NCBI RefSeq assembly: GCF_029392875.1
Contig: NZ_CP113946.1
Span: 310,001-374,000, forward strand
Origin: Lactobacillus sp. ESL0677
GTDB lineage: Bacteria > Bacillota > Bacilli > Lactobacillales > Lactobacillaceae
DNA: 64,000 nucleotides
Reading direction: 5' to 3'
How positions within the stretch are numbered: the first letter of the stretch is position 1; each line of letters begins with the position of its first letter. Both the position numbers and the translations under genes were made by a program. Below are positions 26,704 to 35,098 of the stretch, piece after piece. The notes beneath the pieces are model-generated. The model was not told the origin of the DNA. It ran no database searches and saw only the letters and a program-made list of their open reading frames with translations.

Positions 26704-27508
26704 ACCAAAGTATAAATTAACTGATAAAGACTTTAATCAGATTAACAGAAGATCATTATTCGGCTACCAGTTAGGCTGGAACTACGAAAGAATGCAGAAC
26801 AGTGGCTATCTGTATACGATTTTGCCGCAACTGCGCAAGATTTATGGTGATGATACTCCAGAGTTGAGAGAAATGATGAAGACGCACATGCAGTTCTTTA
26901 ATACTTCTAACTTCTTTAACACGATTATCACGGGACTTGACCTTGCCGTTGAGGAAAATGAAGGAATTGCTGGTAAAGATACGGTTACTGGTATGAAAGT
27001 AGGTTTGATGGGTTCATTTGCGGCAATTGGTGACTCAATTTTCGCTTCCTTAATCCCAGCTATCTTTGGGGCTTTAGCAGCTTCAATGGCTCATGAAGGC
27101 AACCCAACTGGAGTTATTATCTGGGTTGCAGTTTGCTTACTAATCTGCGTCTTTCGTTGGAAACAATTACGGATTGCTTATAAGCAAGGTGTTTCTCTAG
27201 TTACTGATATGCGGGACCAATTAAACGCATTGACTGATTCAGCCACTGTTCTGGGTGTCTTCATGGTTGGTGCGTTAGTTGCCACAATGGTTAACATCAA
27301 GTTTGCTTGGGTACCACAAATTGGTAAAGTATCAATGAACATTCAGAACAATTTGGATATGATTATTCCTAAACTGTTACCTGCAGCAGTTGTTGCCTTT
27401 GTTTACTGGCTGCTTGGTAAGAAGGGCATGTCCTCTACTAAGGTAATTTTCATTGTCTTAATCCTTTGTGTAATCTTAGGTGGTACAGGAATTATTGCTA
27501 AGATTTAA
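26690..27508 (+). CDS. PTS mannose-family EIID (Aga/Gnb-type)
   Basis: The 272-residue EIID has the family start DFNQINRRSLFGYQLGWNYE and MGSFAAIGDSIFASLIPAIF, with C-terminal membrane helices. The ATG at 26690 overlaps the EIIC end by 14 bp and follows GAGGGGGA; the upstream in-frame start is rejected. Confidence 0.9.
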   Translation: MTNSKPKYKLTDKDFNQINRRSLFGYQLGWNYERMQNSGYLYTILPQLRKIYGDDTPELREMMKTHMQFFNTSNFFNTIITGLDLAVEENEGIAGKDTVTGMKVGLMGSFAAIGDSIFASLIPAIFGALAASMAHEGNPTGVIIWVAVCLLICVFRWKQLRIAYKQGVSLVTDMRDQLNALTDSATVLGVFMVGALVATMVNIKFAWVPQIGKVSMNIQNNLDMIIPKLLPAAVVAFVYWLLGKKGMSSTKVIFIVLILCVILGGTGIIAKI

Positions 27509-27531
27509 TTTAAATAATTAGAAAGTATATT

Positions 27532-27933
27532 ATGGTAGAAAAAGAATTAGTTTTGATCAGTCACGGGACAATGGCTGAAGGCTTAAAAGCCAGTGCTGAA
27601 TTAATCATGGGTGAACAAGAGCATTTACATACAGTGTGCTTGTTGCCTGATGAAGGTCCAGAAGACTTTAAGAAAAAGTTTATCGCTGAAATCGCTGGCA
27701 TGAACCTTGAAGATGTGACAGTTTTTGCCGATTTAATGGGCGGTACTCCAGCTAACGTTGTTAGTCAGATGATTATGGGTGGTCAATCAATCCAATTAAT
27801 TTCGGGGATGAACTTGCCGCTGGTAATTGAATGGCTTAACAGTCAAATGAATGGTAACGAATCTGATTATATTACTGCTGGCAAGGCAGGGATGGTTAAC
27901 ATTACCCAAATGCTGGCAAACATGAAGAAGTAA
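27532..27933 (+). CDS. PTS mannose-family EIIA (Aga/Gnb-type)
   Basis: The 133-residue EIIA carries the phospho-site His11 in LVLISHGTMAEG and the FADLMGGTPANVV loop. It completes the four-component transporter and is its last gene; a bidirectional terminator follows. It could also serve the EIIA-less PTS at 36094 (inference). Confidence 0.9.
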   Translation: MVEKELVLISHGTMAEGLKASAELIMGEQEHLHTVCLLPDEGPEDFKKKFIAEIAGMNLEDVTVFADLMGGTPANVVSQMIMGGQSIQLISGMNLPLVIEWLNSQMNGNESDYITAGKAGMVNITQMLANMKK

Positions 27934-27950
27934 AATTATTTAATGTCTAA

Positions 27951-27984
27951 AAATACCATGAGTTTAAAAAGCTCATGGTATTTT
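27951..27984. terminator. Bidirectional terminator between EIIA and the opposing glycosidase gene
   Basis: AAATACCATGAG (27951-27962) pairs with CTCATGGTATTT (27972-27983). A and T tracts on both sides allow function on either strand. Confidence 0.8.
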
Positions 27985-28007
27985 GTTGTTTTGAAGTAAT
28001 AACAGAT

Positions 28008-30029
28008 TTAGTTAAAGAGCAGCTGAATCGTTTCTAATGGATTAAGTTCAGCGGCAATGGTTGCGATGCCATTTGTAACAGTTACTTGGGCAATTTTAGA
28101 GCTAACTGCTTGATCGTTTTTGCGCACAATCGTTACTGTGTTACTTGGTAAGGGCTCACTTAGGTGCCAGCGAATTTGTGAATAAGTGTCTAGGGTAAAG
28201 TTGGCTAGCCAAGCAACGTGGCGGTTATCTTGCACGTTTAATTTAACATTCGGCATGGCAATTAAATAATCGATTGGTTGGATACTATCAAGCATTTGCT
28301 GTAAAAGTCCTTGCTTGTAAGTGGTAAATTGTGATTCCCAACCATGTTTTGGATCCTGATCCATCGGTAAGACAATAAGATGTTTGTCAATTACCGCCAT
28401 GACATTGCCTAGTTCTTCATCAAGTGAACTGTAAGCCTTAGACCAGATGGCAACGTCACTGCCTGTTTCATAAGTAAGTTTTAAATAGTTTCCAGTATGC
28501 TGCAGCATTGTAATTCTAGGATTTTTAACGTTATCAACTGTGATATTATCTGCTTGTTCAAATGATTGGTAGGCAGTGCGATATGGGTGCCAAACGGCTT
28601 TTTTAATGTGCAGCAGTTTACCTAAACCACGCTCAAGCAGGACGTTAACACTTTCGCCGTCTAGTAAAACTGTGTTGTTATTAAGCAATGCAGTAATTTG
28701 ACTATTGGTAAAATTCCGCAATAATTGTCCCGCAATGGCAATAGTTTGTTTTTGAAGTTTAGTATGAGCACTAACTGGTAGAATTGTGGTTGCAAATCCA
28801 AAGGCTGATAGGAGACTAGCCCAATTCTTTTCGTGTGGCAATAATTCTTCTGCTGCTTGACCAGTCTTAGTATGCAAGCAATAACTGGAATCCTGATCAA
28901 CCAAAATTTTAATGCCAGCTAAGTGGTTTATCTTTAAACGATTTTCAGATAGTTGGTTAACAAATGGCTTAACTTCGGCTAACATTTCCGCATAATGCCA
29001 ATTTTCATTAATTCCGTTGCCCATCATATCGAATAAATTAAGCAAAATTCCCTTACTGCCAATCAGGGCAGTGGTGATAATCTGGAACTTAGTAAAGGCA
29101 AGTGATTTGACTAGTGGCGAATACATGTAACTTTCAAGTTCAGGATATAACTCCGCATTTTCGCCTAAATAAGCAGCAGTGATACGGGTATATTCTTCAA
29201 AATTTCGTCCATATTGTAGTGGTGCAACTTCGTTATAGGCGGGCAAATGTGGTCTGGCTACTTGGGGATGATTTGGCCCAGCTTGAGCGGCAAACAATTG
29301 CTGCCAATCACGACCCTCAATTGCATGCCAATCAGGGAATGAGGTCATCTGTGCGAGGTCGGTTTCTGGACTAACTTGGTGCACTGCTTCTTCAATTAAA
29401 TGTTCGTTTTCAATCATTTCCTGGCGAGCTTGGTTTAGATAAATTTGCCGTTCTGGCATAGGTTTTCCCGGCTTAAGCATATTTTTAGCAAAATCTTCGC
29501 GCGACTCTGCCTTGCCCAGTTTTTGCTGGTAAAGTCGCATGTGGTAGTCACAAAAGCACATCAACTTTAACGGCGTGTGGTTATAATGGCGAAAATCATC
29601 TTCGAGCCATAACCGCCGGGGATGAATGCTAGCATATTGAGCGTAAGTTTGTGCGAGATATTTGCGCCAAGTTGGGTCGGCAGGACAAGCCATGTCTTGC
29701 GCTTTTTGTCCATTGATGTCGACAAAGGTGTTAAAGCCAATTGCGGGATTAACCTGGTAGCCGCGATCGGAATGCATGATTGTCGTCCAGGGGTTAAGGC
29801 TGGTAGTGACTCCCATTTGCTTGAGCTTTTTCTGCAGCGGCTTAATTGTATCAAGCCAAACTTGAGTTTCTTGAGTAGTTAAATGACTGTGGTTTAGTTC
29901 TTCACCATTTATAAAAAAAGCAACGTCGTCAATTTGCCCCTTTTGAACAAATTTAAGCAGTTTTTGATCTTTCTCAGGTGTGTTGGTGCGAGGATCAAGC
30001 ATGTATCTAAGCGTATAAATAAAAGACAT
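28008..30029 (-). CDS. Uncharacterised TIM-barrel-like glycosidase (distantly GH42-like architecture)
   Basis: The 673-residue cytoplasmic protein has no signal peptide. Conserved-looking blocks are NPWTTIMHSDRG, DMACPADPTWRKYL, RLWLEDDFRHYNH, CFCDYHMRLY, MTSFPDWHAIEGRDW and ELESYMYSP; then a Rossmann-like middle region (GIKILVDQDSSYC, SLLSAFGFATTILPV) and a C-terminal beta-sandwich. The order barrel, Rossmann-like, beta domain and the total length recall GH42 beta-galactosidases. Glu of WLEDDFR and Glu of ELESYMY would be the acid/base and nucleophile (inference). It converges on the Aga/Gnb-type PTS and is divergent to lacD, so it may hydrolyse an imported galactose/GalNAc disaccharide. TAGGAGAAC precedes the ATG. 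No family is firmly recognised. Confidence 0.6.
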   Translation of the reverse strand: MSFIYTLRYMLDPRTNTPEKDQKLLKFVQKGQIDDVAFFINGEELNHSHLTTQETQVWLDTIKPLQKKLKQMGVTTSLNPWTTIMHSDRGYQVNPAIGFNTFVDINGQKAQDMACPADPTWRKYLAQTYAQYASIHPRRLWLEDDFRHYNHTPLKLMCFCDYHMRLYQQKLGKAESREDFAKNMLKPGKPMPERQIYLNQARQEMIENEHLIEEAVHQVSPETDLAQMTSFPDWHAIEGRDWQQLFAAQAGPNHPQVARPHLPAYNEVAPLQYGRNFEEYTRITAAYLGENAELYPELESYMYSPLVKSLAFTKFQIITTALIGSKGILLNLFDMMGNGINENWHYAEMLAEVKPFVNQLSENRLKINHLAGIKILVDQDSSYCLHTKTGQAAEELLPHEKNWASLLSAFGFATTILPVSAHTKLQKQTIAIAGQLLRNFTNSQITALLNNNTVLLDGESVNVLLERGLGKLLHIKKAVWHPYRTAYQSFEQADNITVDNVKNPRITMLQHTGNYLKLTYETGSDVAIWSKAYSSLDEELGNVMAVIDKHLIVLPMDQDPKHGWESQFTTYKQGLLQQMLDSIQPIDYLIAMPNVKLNVQDNRHVAWLANFTLDTYSQIRWHLSEPLPSNTVTIVRKNDQAVSSKIAQVTVTNGIATIAAELNPLETIQLLFN

Positions 30030-30077
30030 GAAGTTCTCCTATATAAAATAATATGAGCCAAATAGTCATACAGTCAT

Positions 30078-30265
30078 ACTGACCCATTTTGATTGTTAAT
30101 CCGTATAATTAAAATTATAAAACGCTTTCAAAAAAGATTAAAGTGCTTTAAGCGAAATTTATTTCACCTGATTCATATTACTTATAAGGTTAAATTTTAC
30201 TATTTTATAAATAATCGTGAAAAGCTTTACATAAAAGGCAGATAAGCTTTAAAAGCGATTTACAT
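30078..30265. promoter_or_regulatory. Divergent regulatory region between the glycosidase gene and lacD, with cre
   Basis: ATAAAACGCTTTCA (30117-30130) is a cre-like site in front of the minus-strand gene; TTGAAA within it, read on the minus strand, could also be a -35 box. A tandem AGTCATAC repeat covers about 30063-30078. On the plus strand TATAAT near 30271 with a weak TTTAAA box could drive lacD. Assignments are tentative. Confidence 0.45.
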
Positions 30266-30314
30266 GAGTATATAATAACGGTGTGCGATTAATTTGAATT
30301 AAAGGAGAAAAATA

Positions 30315-31310
30315 ATGAGAACAATTTCTTCAGAAGTTGCTAAACATATGGCGAACCTGTCAACTGATAATGGCGTGATTAGTGCTTTGGCGATTGACCA
30401 ACGTGGTTCATTGAAAAAGATGTTGGCAGAAGCTGCCAACAAGCCAGCCGACGAAACAACAATTGTTGATTTTAAAAAGGCAATTTCAAGTGAATTAACA
30501 CCTTATGCTTCATCAATTTTGACTGATCCAGAATATGGCTTACCTGCAACTAAAGTTAGAGATAAGAATTGTGGGTTGCTGCTTTCTTATGAAAAGACCG
30601 GTTATGATACAACTGAGCCGGGCAGGATGCCAGACTTGATTGCTAACCAATCAGGTTTGCGGATTAAGAATGAAGGCGGCGATGCGATTAAGTTCTTGCT
30701 CTATTACGATCCAGATGAGGGCGAAGAAATTAACGATAAAAAGCAAGCCTTCGTTGAAAGAGTCGGTGCTGAAGCTAAAGCCAATGAATTACCATTGTTC
30801 TTGGAATTATTGACTTATGATGCAAATATCGCTGATGCTAAAGGTGCAGACTTTGCTAAGGTAAAGGCCGACAAAGTTTTAAAGACTATGAAGGAATTTT
30901 CAGCACCAAAATATGGTGTAACAGTTTTGAAGGTAGAAATTCCATTCAACATTAAGTTTGTTGAAGGCTTCAATGGTGATAATGAAGTTGTTTACACACA
31001 GGCTCAAGCTAAGGAATTGCTGAAGAAACAATCAGATATTACTGATTTGCCATATATCTTCTTGTCAGCTGGGGTAACATCAGAAGAATTCATCGCTGAA
31101 ATCAAGATGGCTGAAGAAGCTGGGGCTGACTTTAATGGTGTTCTTTGTGGTCGTGCCACATGGAAGCCATCAATCAAGCCATTTGCTGCAGAGGGTGAAG
31201 AAGTCGGTAAGAAATGGCTGGCCACTCAAGGCAAAGAAAATATCGAAAACTTGAACAAAGCATTAACAGGAGCAAAATCTTGGCGTGACAAGTTAACAGT
31301 AGAAAAATAA
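30315..31310 (+). CDS. lacD: Tagatose-1,6-bisphosphate aldolase LacD
   Basis: The 331-residue class I aldolase has the LacD start VISALAIDQRGSLKKMLAE, the Schiff-base-type lysine region and KVEIPFN, and the late block LCGRATWKPSIKPFA. It cleaves tagatose-1,6-bisphosphate to dihydroxyacetone phosphate and glyceraldehyde-3-phosphate, the last step for galactose-6-P and galactosamine-6-P. It stands alone between terminators, unlike the lacABCD operon of other lactic acid bacteria; LacC is absent here. AAAGGAG precedes the ATG. Confidence 0.92.
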   Translation: MRTISSEVAKHMANLSTDNGVISALAIDQRGSLKKMLAEAANKPADETTIVDFKKAISSELTPYASSILTDPEYGLPATKVRDKNCGLLLSYEKTGYDTTEPGRMPDLIANQSGLRIKNEGGDAIKFLLYYDPDEGEEINDKKQAFVERVGAEAKANELPLFLELLTYDANIADAKGADFAKVKADKVLKTMKEFSAPKYGVTVLKVEIPFNIKFVEGFNGDNEVVYTQAQAKELLKKQSDITDLPYIFLSAGVTSEEFIAEIKMAEEAGADFNGVLCGRATWKPSIKPFAAEGEEVGKKWLATQGKENIENLNKALTGAKSWRDKLTVEK

Positions 31311-31327
31311 AATAATTAACTTAAATT

Positions 31328-31363
31328 AAAACATTCTATGGCTAAAACATAGAATGTTTTTTT
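31328..31363 (+). terminator. Terminator after lacD
   Basis: AAAACATTCTATG pairs with CATAGAATGTTTT across a 7-base loop, then more T. Confidence 0.88.
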
Positions 31364-31437
31364 GTTTTAGTGTAAATTAGTATTAAATTATTTTTAATAA
31401 TCAAGAAATATTTAATTTATTTATAAGGAGATATGGA

Positions 31438-32436
31438 ATGCTTAAAATTGTGGCTTATGGTGTTCGTGAAAACGAAGTGGCCTTTTTTGAAAAGTTAAAC
31501 AAGTATCATTATGACTTGAAACTAGAACAGGAATTGTTGACTCATGATAATGTGGCAACTGCTAAGGGTGCGGATGCCGTATTATTGCGCGCCAATTGTG
31601 TTGCTGATGCAAAAAACTTGGCTAAATTCCATGATTGGGGAATAAAGTATGTTTTTACACGGACAGTTGGCTTTAATCATATTGATTTAAAAACCTGCGC
31701 CGAATATGGAATGAAGGTTGCGCGAGTTCCTGCGTATTCACCTTATGCGGTTGCAGAATTGGCGTTAACTCTAGGGATGATGCTGTTTCGCCATCTTGCA
31801 CTAGCAACGACTAGTACAGATAATGGTGACTTTCGCGTGTTACCCAGCATGTTTTCTGGTGAAATCCATTCAGGAACTGTTGGAATTATTGGTACTGGGC
31901 GAATTGGTGCTACTGAAGCTAAACTTTATCATGGGTTTGGCACCAATGTCCTTGCCTATGATCCATACCCAAGTGATTATGCGAAACAATTTGTAACGTT
32001 TGTTAGCCAAGATGAATTGCTCGCTAAGTCTGATATTGTTTCAATTCACGTTCCGTATTTCCCTGGGCAAAATGATAAGCTGATTGATGCTGCCTTTCTA
32101 AGTAAAATGAAGAAGTCAGCAGTGCTAGTTAATACGGCAAGGACGCAGCTGGCAGATTATGATGCAATTATTGCTGCTGTCAAAAATGAGACAATTGCTG
32201 GCTTTGCTTCGGATGTTTTGCCTAATGAGGCTAAAGTGATGGGGCATAACTTTAACGGTCAAATTACTGATTCACAAACAAGGCAATTGCAAGAACTCTA
32301 TCCTAAAGTCTTGCTCACACCGCATATTGGCTCTTACACCAGTCCAGCCTTGATTGATATGATTGCGGTCAGTTACGAAAACTTTCATCAGGTTTTGCTG
32401 ACTGGTCGCACCGATAATGACGTTAAGTTAGAATGA
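31438..32436 (+). CDS. D-2-hydroxyacid dehydrogenase (D-lactate dehydrogenase family)
   Basis: The 332-residue NAD-dependent enzyme has the nucleotide motif GIIGTGRIGATEA, the catalytic Arg in VNTARTQLAD and catalytic His in LTPHIGSYT, as in D-LDH/D-hydroxyisocaproate dehydrogenases. It probably reduces a 2-keto acid such as pyruvate or a branched-chain keto acid. The start follows AAGGAG. It is a single-gene unit between terminators. Lactobacilli carry several such paralogues, so the main fermentative D-LDH may be elsewhere. Confidence 0.85.
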   Translation: MLKIVAYGVRENEVAFFEKLNKYHYDLKLEQELLTHDNVATAKGADAVLLRANCVADAKNLAKFHDWGIKYVFTRTVGFNHIDLKTCAEYGMKVARVPAYSPYAVAELALTLGMMLFRHLALATTSTDNGDFRVLPSMFSGEIHSGTVGIIGTGRIGATEAKLYHGFGTNVLAYDPYPSDYAKQFVTFVSQDELLAKSDIVSIHVPYFPGQNDKLIDAAFLSKMKKSAVLVNTARTQLADYDAIIAAVKNETIAGFASDVLPNEAKVMGHNFNGQITDSQTRQLQELYPKVLLTPHIGSYTSPALIDMIAVSYENFHQVLLTGRTDNDVKLE

Positions 32437-32443
32437 TAACTAA

Positions 32444-32480
32444 AAAAGCACAAGTTCTTGATATAAAAACTTGTGCTTTT
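32444..32480. terminator. Bidirectional terminator
   Basis: AAAAGCACAAGTT (32444-32456) pairs with AACTTGTGCTTTT (32468-32480). It separates converging genes on opposite strands. Confidence 0.85.
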
Positions 32481-32482
32481 AG

Positions 32483-33067
32483 TTATTTAAAGTGATAATT
32501 TAAAATTTTATTTAGGTATTGATGCCGTCTGGCTAGTGATGAATTAGTAATACCGCCAAAATGTAGCCAATGTCTATCTTGCATGCCTAACTGGTGTAAA
32601 GTGTGATTGATGAAAATTCTCTTAATTGCATTGCCATTAAATAAGCGAATGTAAAACTTAGGCGAAGTTGAAGTTGTTAAGACGTATGTATGCTTGATAT
32701 TCGTTAATTCACCGTGAACACCAGTTTTGGAAACAGTGTGGGACAGTCCATCTCCTTCTTTCATTACTTTATCGATAAAGCCTTTGAGCATACCAGGAAT
32801 ACTATTCCACCAAAGCGGTGTGATAAAAATAATGGTTGATGCGCTTTTTAATAGAGCTAGATATTTTTTAACAAGTGGGTCATGGGTATTGCCATCATGA
32901 AATAACCGTAATTCTTCTTGGTCGTAAACTGGGTTAAAGCCATCATGGTATAAGTCAATTACAGTGAAGTCACTCTTATTTCTAGTCAAATTTGTCTTAA
33001 TTGCTGTTAAAACGGCATGATTAAAACTTTTGTCGTAGGGATGACAGTAGATAATTAATGTTTTCAT
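32483..33067 (-). CDS. NAD(P)H-dependent flavin oxidoreductase, flavodoxin-like fold
   Basis: The 194-residue protein belongs to the NQO1/KefF-like flavodoxin-fold family: IIYCHPYDKSFNHAVL at the start, the FITPLWWNSIPGMLKGFID loop and TSTSPKFY. It should reduce quinones or related electrophiles with FMN/FAD and NAD(P)H. It is translated one base after the TetR stop on the same strand, so the regulator and enzyme form a two-gene stress-response operon. Confidence 0.82.
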   Translation of the reverse strand: MKTLIIYCHPYDKSFNHAVLTAIKTNLTRNKSDFTVIDLYHDGFNPVYDQEELRLFHDGNTHDPLVKKYLALLKSASTIIFITPLWWNSIPGMLKGFIDKVMKEGDGLSHTVSKTGVHGELTNIKHTYVLTTSTSPKFYIRLFNGNAIKRIFINHTLHQLGMQDRHWLHFGGITNSSLARRHQYLNKILNYHFK

Positions 33068-33068
33068 T

Positions 33069-33605
33069 TCATTCGTCTCCTTTAATCATTTGAATAAGTG
33101 TTAGTTGAACTAATTGTTTGTTGTAATTTGTAATGCCGTTTTTAATTAGTAGAGCATAGCCTTGGATGAAAGACCAAATTTGAATGAAAAAATCATCGCT
33201 GGTAGTACTGTTATTCTGAGTAATTTGGTCAGTTAATTGACGCATTTTTACTAGAAATGGAAATTCGTTAGCAGTATTTTTAAAGGCAGCTGTAGCATTT
33301 TCATTGAAAAAAAGGAATTCCATTGTGTTTGGATGTTCTTGTACCTGGTTAACAAAATAATCAGCAATTTGTAGAAGTTGTGCTTCTGGCTTATCGTTGT
33401 GAAAGTCAATTTGTGCGATAAAGTCTTGTGATAATTTAATAGTTGCTTGATTAAATAGGTCATTTTTACTAGTGAAATGCTTGTAAAAGGCGCCGGTTGT
33501 TAAACCAAGTGCAGCAGTTAATTTTCGTAGTGAAAGATTTTGAAAACCTTCTTGGTCAATAACTTGGATGGCTCGTTCAACTAATTGTTCTTCTGTTTTT
33601 TTCAT
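33069..33605 (-). CDS. TetR-family regulator of the oxidoreductase operon
   Basis: The 178-residue protein has a TetR HTH at residues 20-45 (LSLRKLTAALGLTTGAFYKH) and a variable C-terminal ligand domain. It is the first gene of a two-gene operon with the flavin oxidoreductase. Two palindromes GATAAC-N3-GTTA(T/C)C lie 20-65 bp upstream of its start and are the obvious operators. Electrophilic or quinone-like ligands are plausible but inferred. Confidence 0.85.
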   Translation of the reverse strand: MKKTEEQLVERAIQVIDQEGFQNLSLRKLTAALGLTTGAFYKHFTSKNDLFNQATIKLSQDFIAQIDFHNDKPEAQLLQIADYFVNQVQEHPNTMEFLFFNENATAAFKNTANEFPFLVKMRQLTDQITQNNSTTSDDFFIQIWSFIQGYALLIKNGITNYNKQLVQLTLIQMIKGDE

Positions 33606-33623
33606 ATCTATCTTCCTATTTTA

Positions 33624-33670
33624 GATAACAGTGTTACCATGATTTCAACTTTTATGATAACACCGTTATC
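33624..33670 (-). promoter_or_regulatory. Paired TetR operators
   Basis: GATAACAGTGTTACC (33624-33638) and GATAACACCGTTATC (33656-33670) are two near-identical palindromes with centres 32 bp apart, about three helical turns. The second is perfect outside its 3-bp centre. Confidence 0.75.
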
Positions 33671-33696
33671 TTAAAAGGACAAGAAATTTTTGTAAA

Positions 33697-33727
33697 ATAA
33701 AAAGCTTCCTTAATGGGGAAGCCTTTT
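33697..33727 (-). terminator. Terminator of the 38-aa gene
   Basis: GCTTCC (33704-33709) pairs with GGAAGC (33717-33722), extended by A/T pairs. Read on the minus strand it ends in a T-rich tract. Confidence 0.65.
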
Positions 33728-33737
33728 ATTGTTAGGA

Positions 33738-33854
33738 CTAATCTTCGACTTTCTTAGCCTCATTCATCGCCTTCATCAATGAAGGGTTCTTAGAGTGACA
33801 ATCCTTAATCATTTGCCAATCTTTTTCGTCTAATTTAACAACGTATTTGCTCAT
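33738..33854 (-). CDS. 38-residue small hypothetical protein
   Basis: A short gene on the minus strand starts with ATG at 33854 preceded by AAAGGAA (6-base spacing) and stops at 33738; a terminator follows at once. The peptide starts MSKYVVKLDEKDW, contains KDCHSKNPSLMKAMNEA and is charged and probably helical, with no membrane segment. Good ribosome-binding site, terminator and codon use support a real gene. No family is recognised. Confidence 0.6.
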   Translation of the reverse strand: MSKYVVKLDEKDWQMIKDCHSKNPSLMKAMNEAKKVED

Positions 33855-34253
33855 GATAAAATTCCTTTCATTAAAAATACAATTTAACTATAGCACTTTT
33901 CGCAATAATAGAAGAATAGAGTTCACAACTATTTTTGCAATTGTGTTGCAAAATTGATTGTTGTCTAGACCATTTGCTATGTGCAAATTTGATTTTTTAC
34001 CAGTGAATGATGCTTCAGGTGTTGATTTTAACGGGATTATTAATTTTAGAAAGCGCTTTTGCAAAATATTACAATTATTACATAAAGTTGTCACTGGGTA
34101 ATCAATTCTTAAAGTCTGAGAGATAGTTCTGTTATGGTTCTGACATTTTAACACTGTAGTATAGAGACAATCAAATTGAGTAAGTCGTTTTTGGATTTAC
34201 TCAATTTTGGAAAGAAAATGATATGAAATTTTTTTATTAAGGAGAGATAATTT
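33855..34253. other. AT-rich intergenic region between the small gene and apf
   Basis: No gene is seen. AGAAAGCGCTTTTG (34048-34061) is cre-like with three mismatches. The 5' side must hold the minus-strand promoter of the 38-aa gene and the 3' side that of apf; no box is clear enough to call. Confidence 0.4.
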
Positions 34254-34895
34254 TTGAAGGTAAAATCTATCTTAGTTAAATCAGCAGCAGTGGCAGCATT
34301 AACAGTTTCAGGTGCAATGGTGATGAATAGTGCAAAGACAAGTACTGTTCACGCAGCAACGGTTGCTAATGATGCGGCAGTTGTTACAGTGAACTACGTT
34401 GACGGCAACTTAATTCACGTTTGGAATAATTACGAAAATCCAGTAGCTACTGGTCAAGTTTTACCAAGTAATTCTTCTTGGAAAGTTATCAAAACCGCTT
34501 ACGATGCTCAAGGTCATAAATGGTACGACCTTGGCAAAAATCAATGGGTTAAAGCTGCATACGTTAACAAAGGCTACTCCCCAGCTCAAGATACACAAGT
34601 AACAACAAATAATGCAGCTAATACTAATAACACTGCTTCTACTAATCAAACTGTTGTTGCAACTACTTCTGATTCAGAATCCAGTGCCAAGGCATGGATT
34701 GCTGGACATGAATCAGGCGGCTCATACAGTGCGCAAAATGGCCAATATATCGGTAAATACCAGCTTTCTTCTTCATACCTTAACGGCGATTATTCTGCCG
34801 CTAACCAAGAACGAGTTGCGGATAATTATGTTGCTAGTCGTTACGGCTCATGGGCAGCTGCTAAGGCTTTCTGGCAAGCAAATGGTTGGTATTAA
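34254..34895 (+). CDS. apf: Secreted aggregation-promoting factor (Apf-like)
   Basis: The 213-residue protein starts with TTG (AAGGAGAG at 7 bases) and has a signal peptide cleaved near VHAA (about residue 35). The N-terminal mature part (VNYVDGNLIHVW, WKVIKTAYDAQGHKWYDLG) is an SH3/SLAP-like wall-binding domain. A Thr/Asn-rich linker leads to the C-terminal lysozyme-like domain AKAWIAGHESGGSYSAQNG and QANGWY, which is the Apf signature. Apf proteins affect cell shape, aggregation and adhesion and may bind or cleave peptidoglycan. Confidence 0.9.
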   Translation: MKVKSILVKSAAVAALTVSGAMVMNSAKTSTVHAATVANDAAVVTVNYVDGNLIHVWNNYENPVATGQVLPSNSSWKVIKTAYDAQGHKWYDLGKNQWVKAAYVNKGYSPAQDTQVTTNNAANTNNTASTNQTVVATTSDSESSAKAWIAGHESGGSYSAQNGQYIGKYQLSSSYLNGDYSAANQERVADNYVASRYGSWAAAKAFWQANGWY

Positions 34896-34932
34896 TTTTT
34901 AAGATCACCAATATCATAAAACTGAATAATCT

Positions 34933-34978
34933 AAATAGGCGTTAGTCAAAATTGACTAACGCCTATTTTGTTGTAATT
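34933..34978 (+). terminator. Terminator after apf
   Basis: A perfect 17-bp stem (34933-34949 with 34952-34968) with a 2-base gap at the apex, effectively a tight loop, is followed by TTTTG and T-rich sequence. Confidence 0.88.
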
Positions 34979-35014
34979 TTTTCACTAAAAGCTCAAGTGT
35001 TTTTAAAGAAATCG

Positions 35015-35080
35015 TTTACATTTTACTGAAAAATAGTATACTTAAATTAAAGATTATATAAGATTATATAATTAAATATA
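35015..35080 (+). promoter_or_regulatory. Promoter and AT-palindrome operator of the deglycase-PTS operon
   Basis: TTTACA (35015-35020), 16 bp, TATACT (35037-35042). Downstream are tandem AGATTATATA units (about 35051-35070), containing the palindrome ATTATATAAT; these are a candidate target of the GntR protein encoded at 38222. Confidence 0.55.
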
Positions 35081-35098
35081 ATTTAAGGAGTGGATATT

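Noticed and set aside
35051..35080. Tandem AT repeats as a replication iteron or origin
   Set aside because: Only two units, between a promoter and a ribosome site; an operator or leader explanation is simpler.
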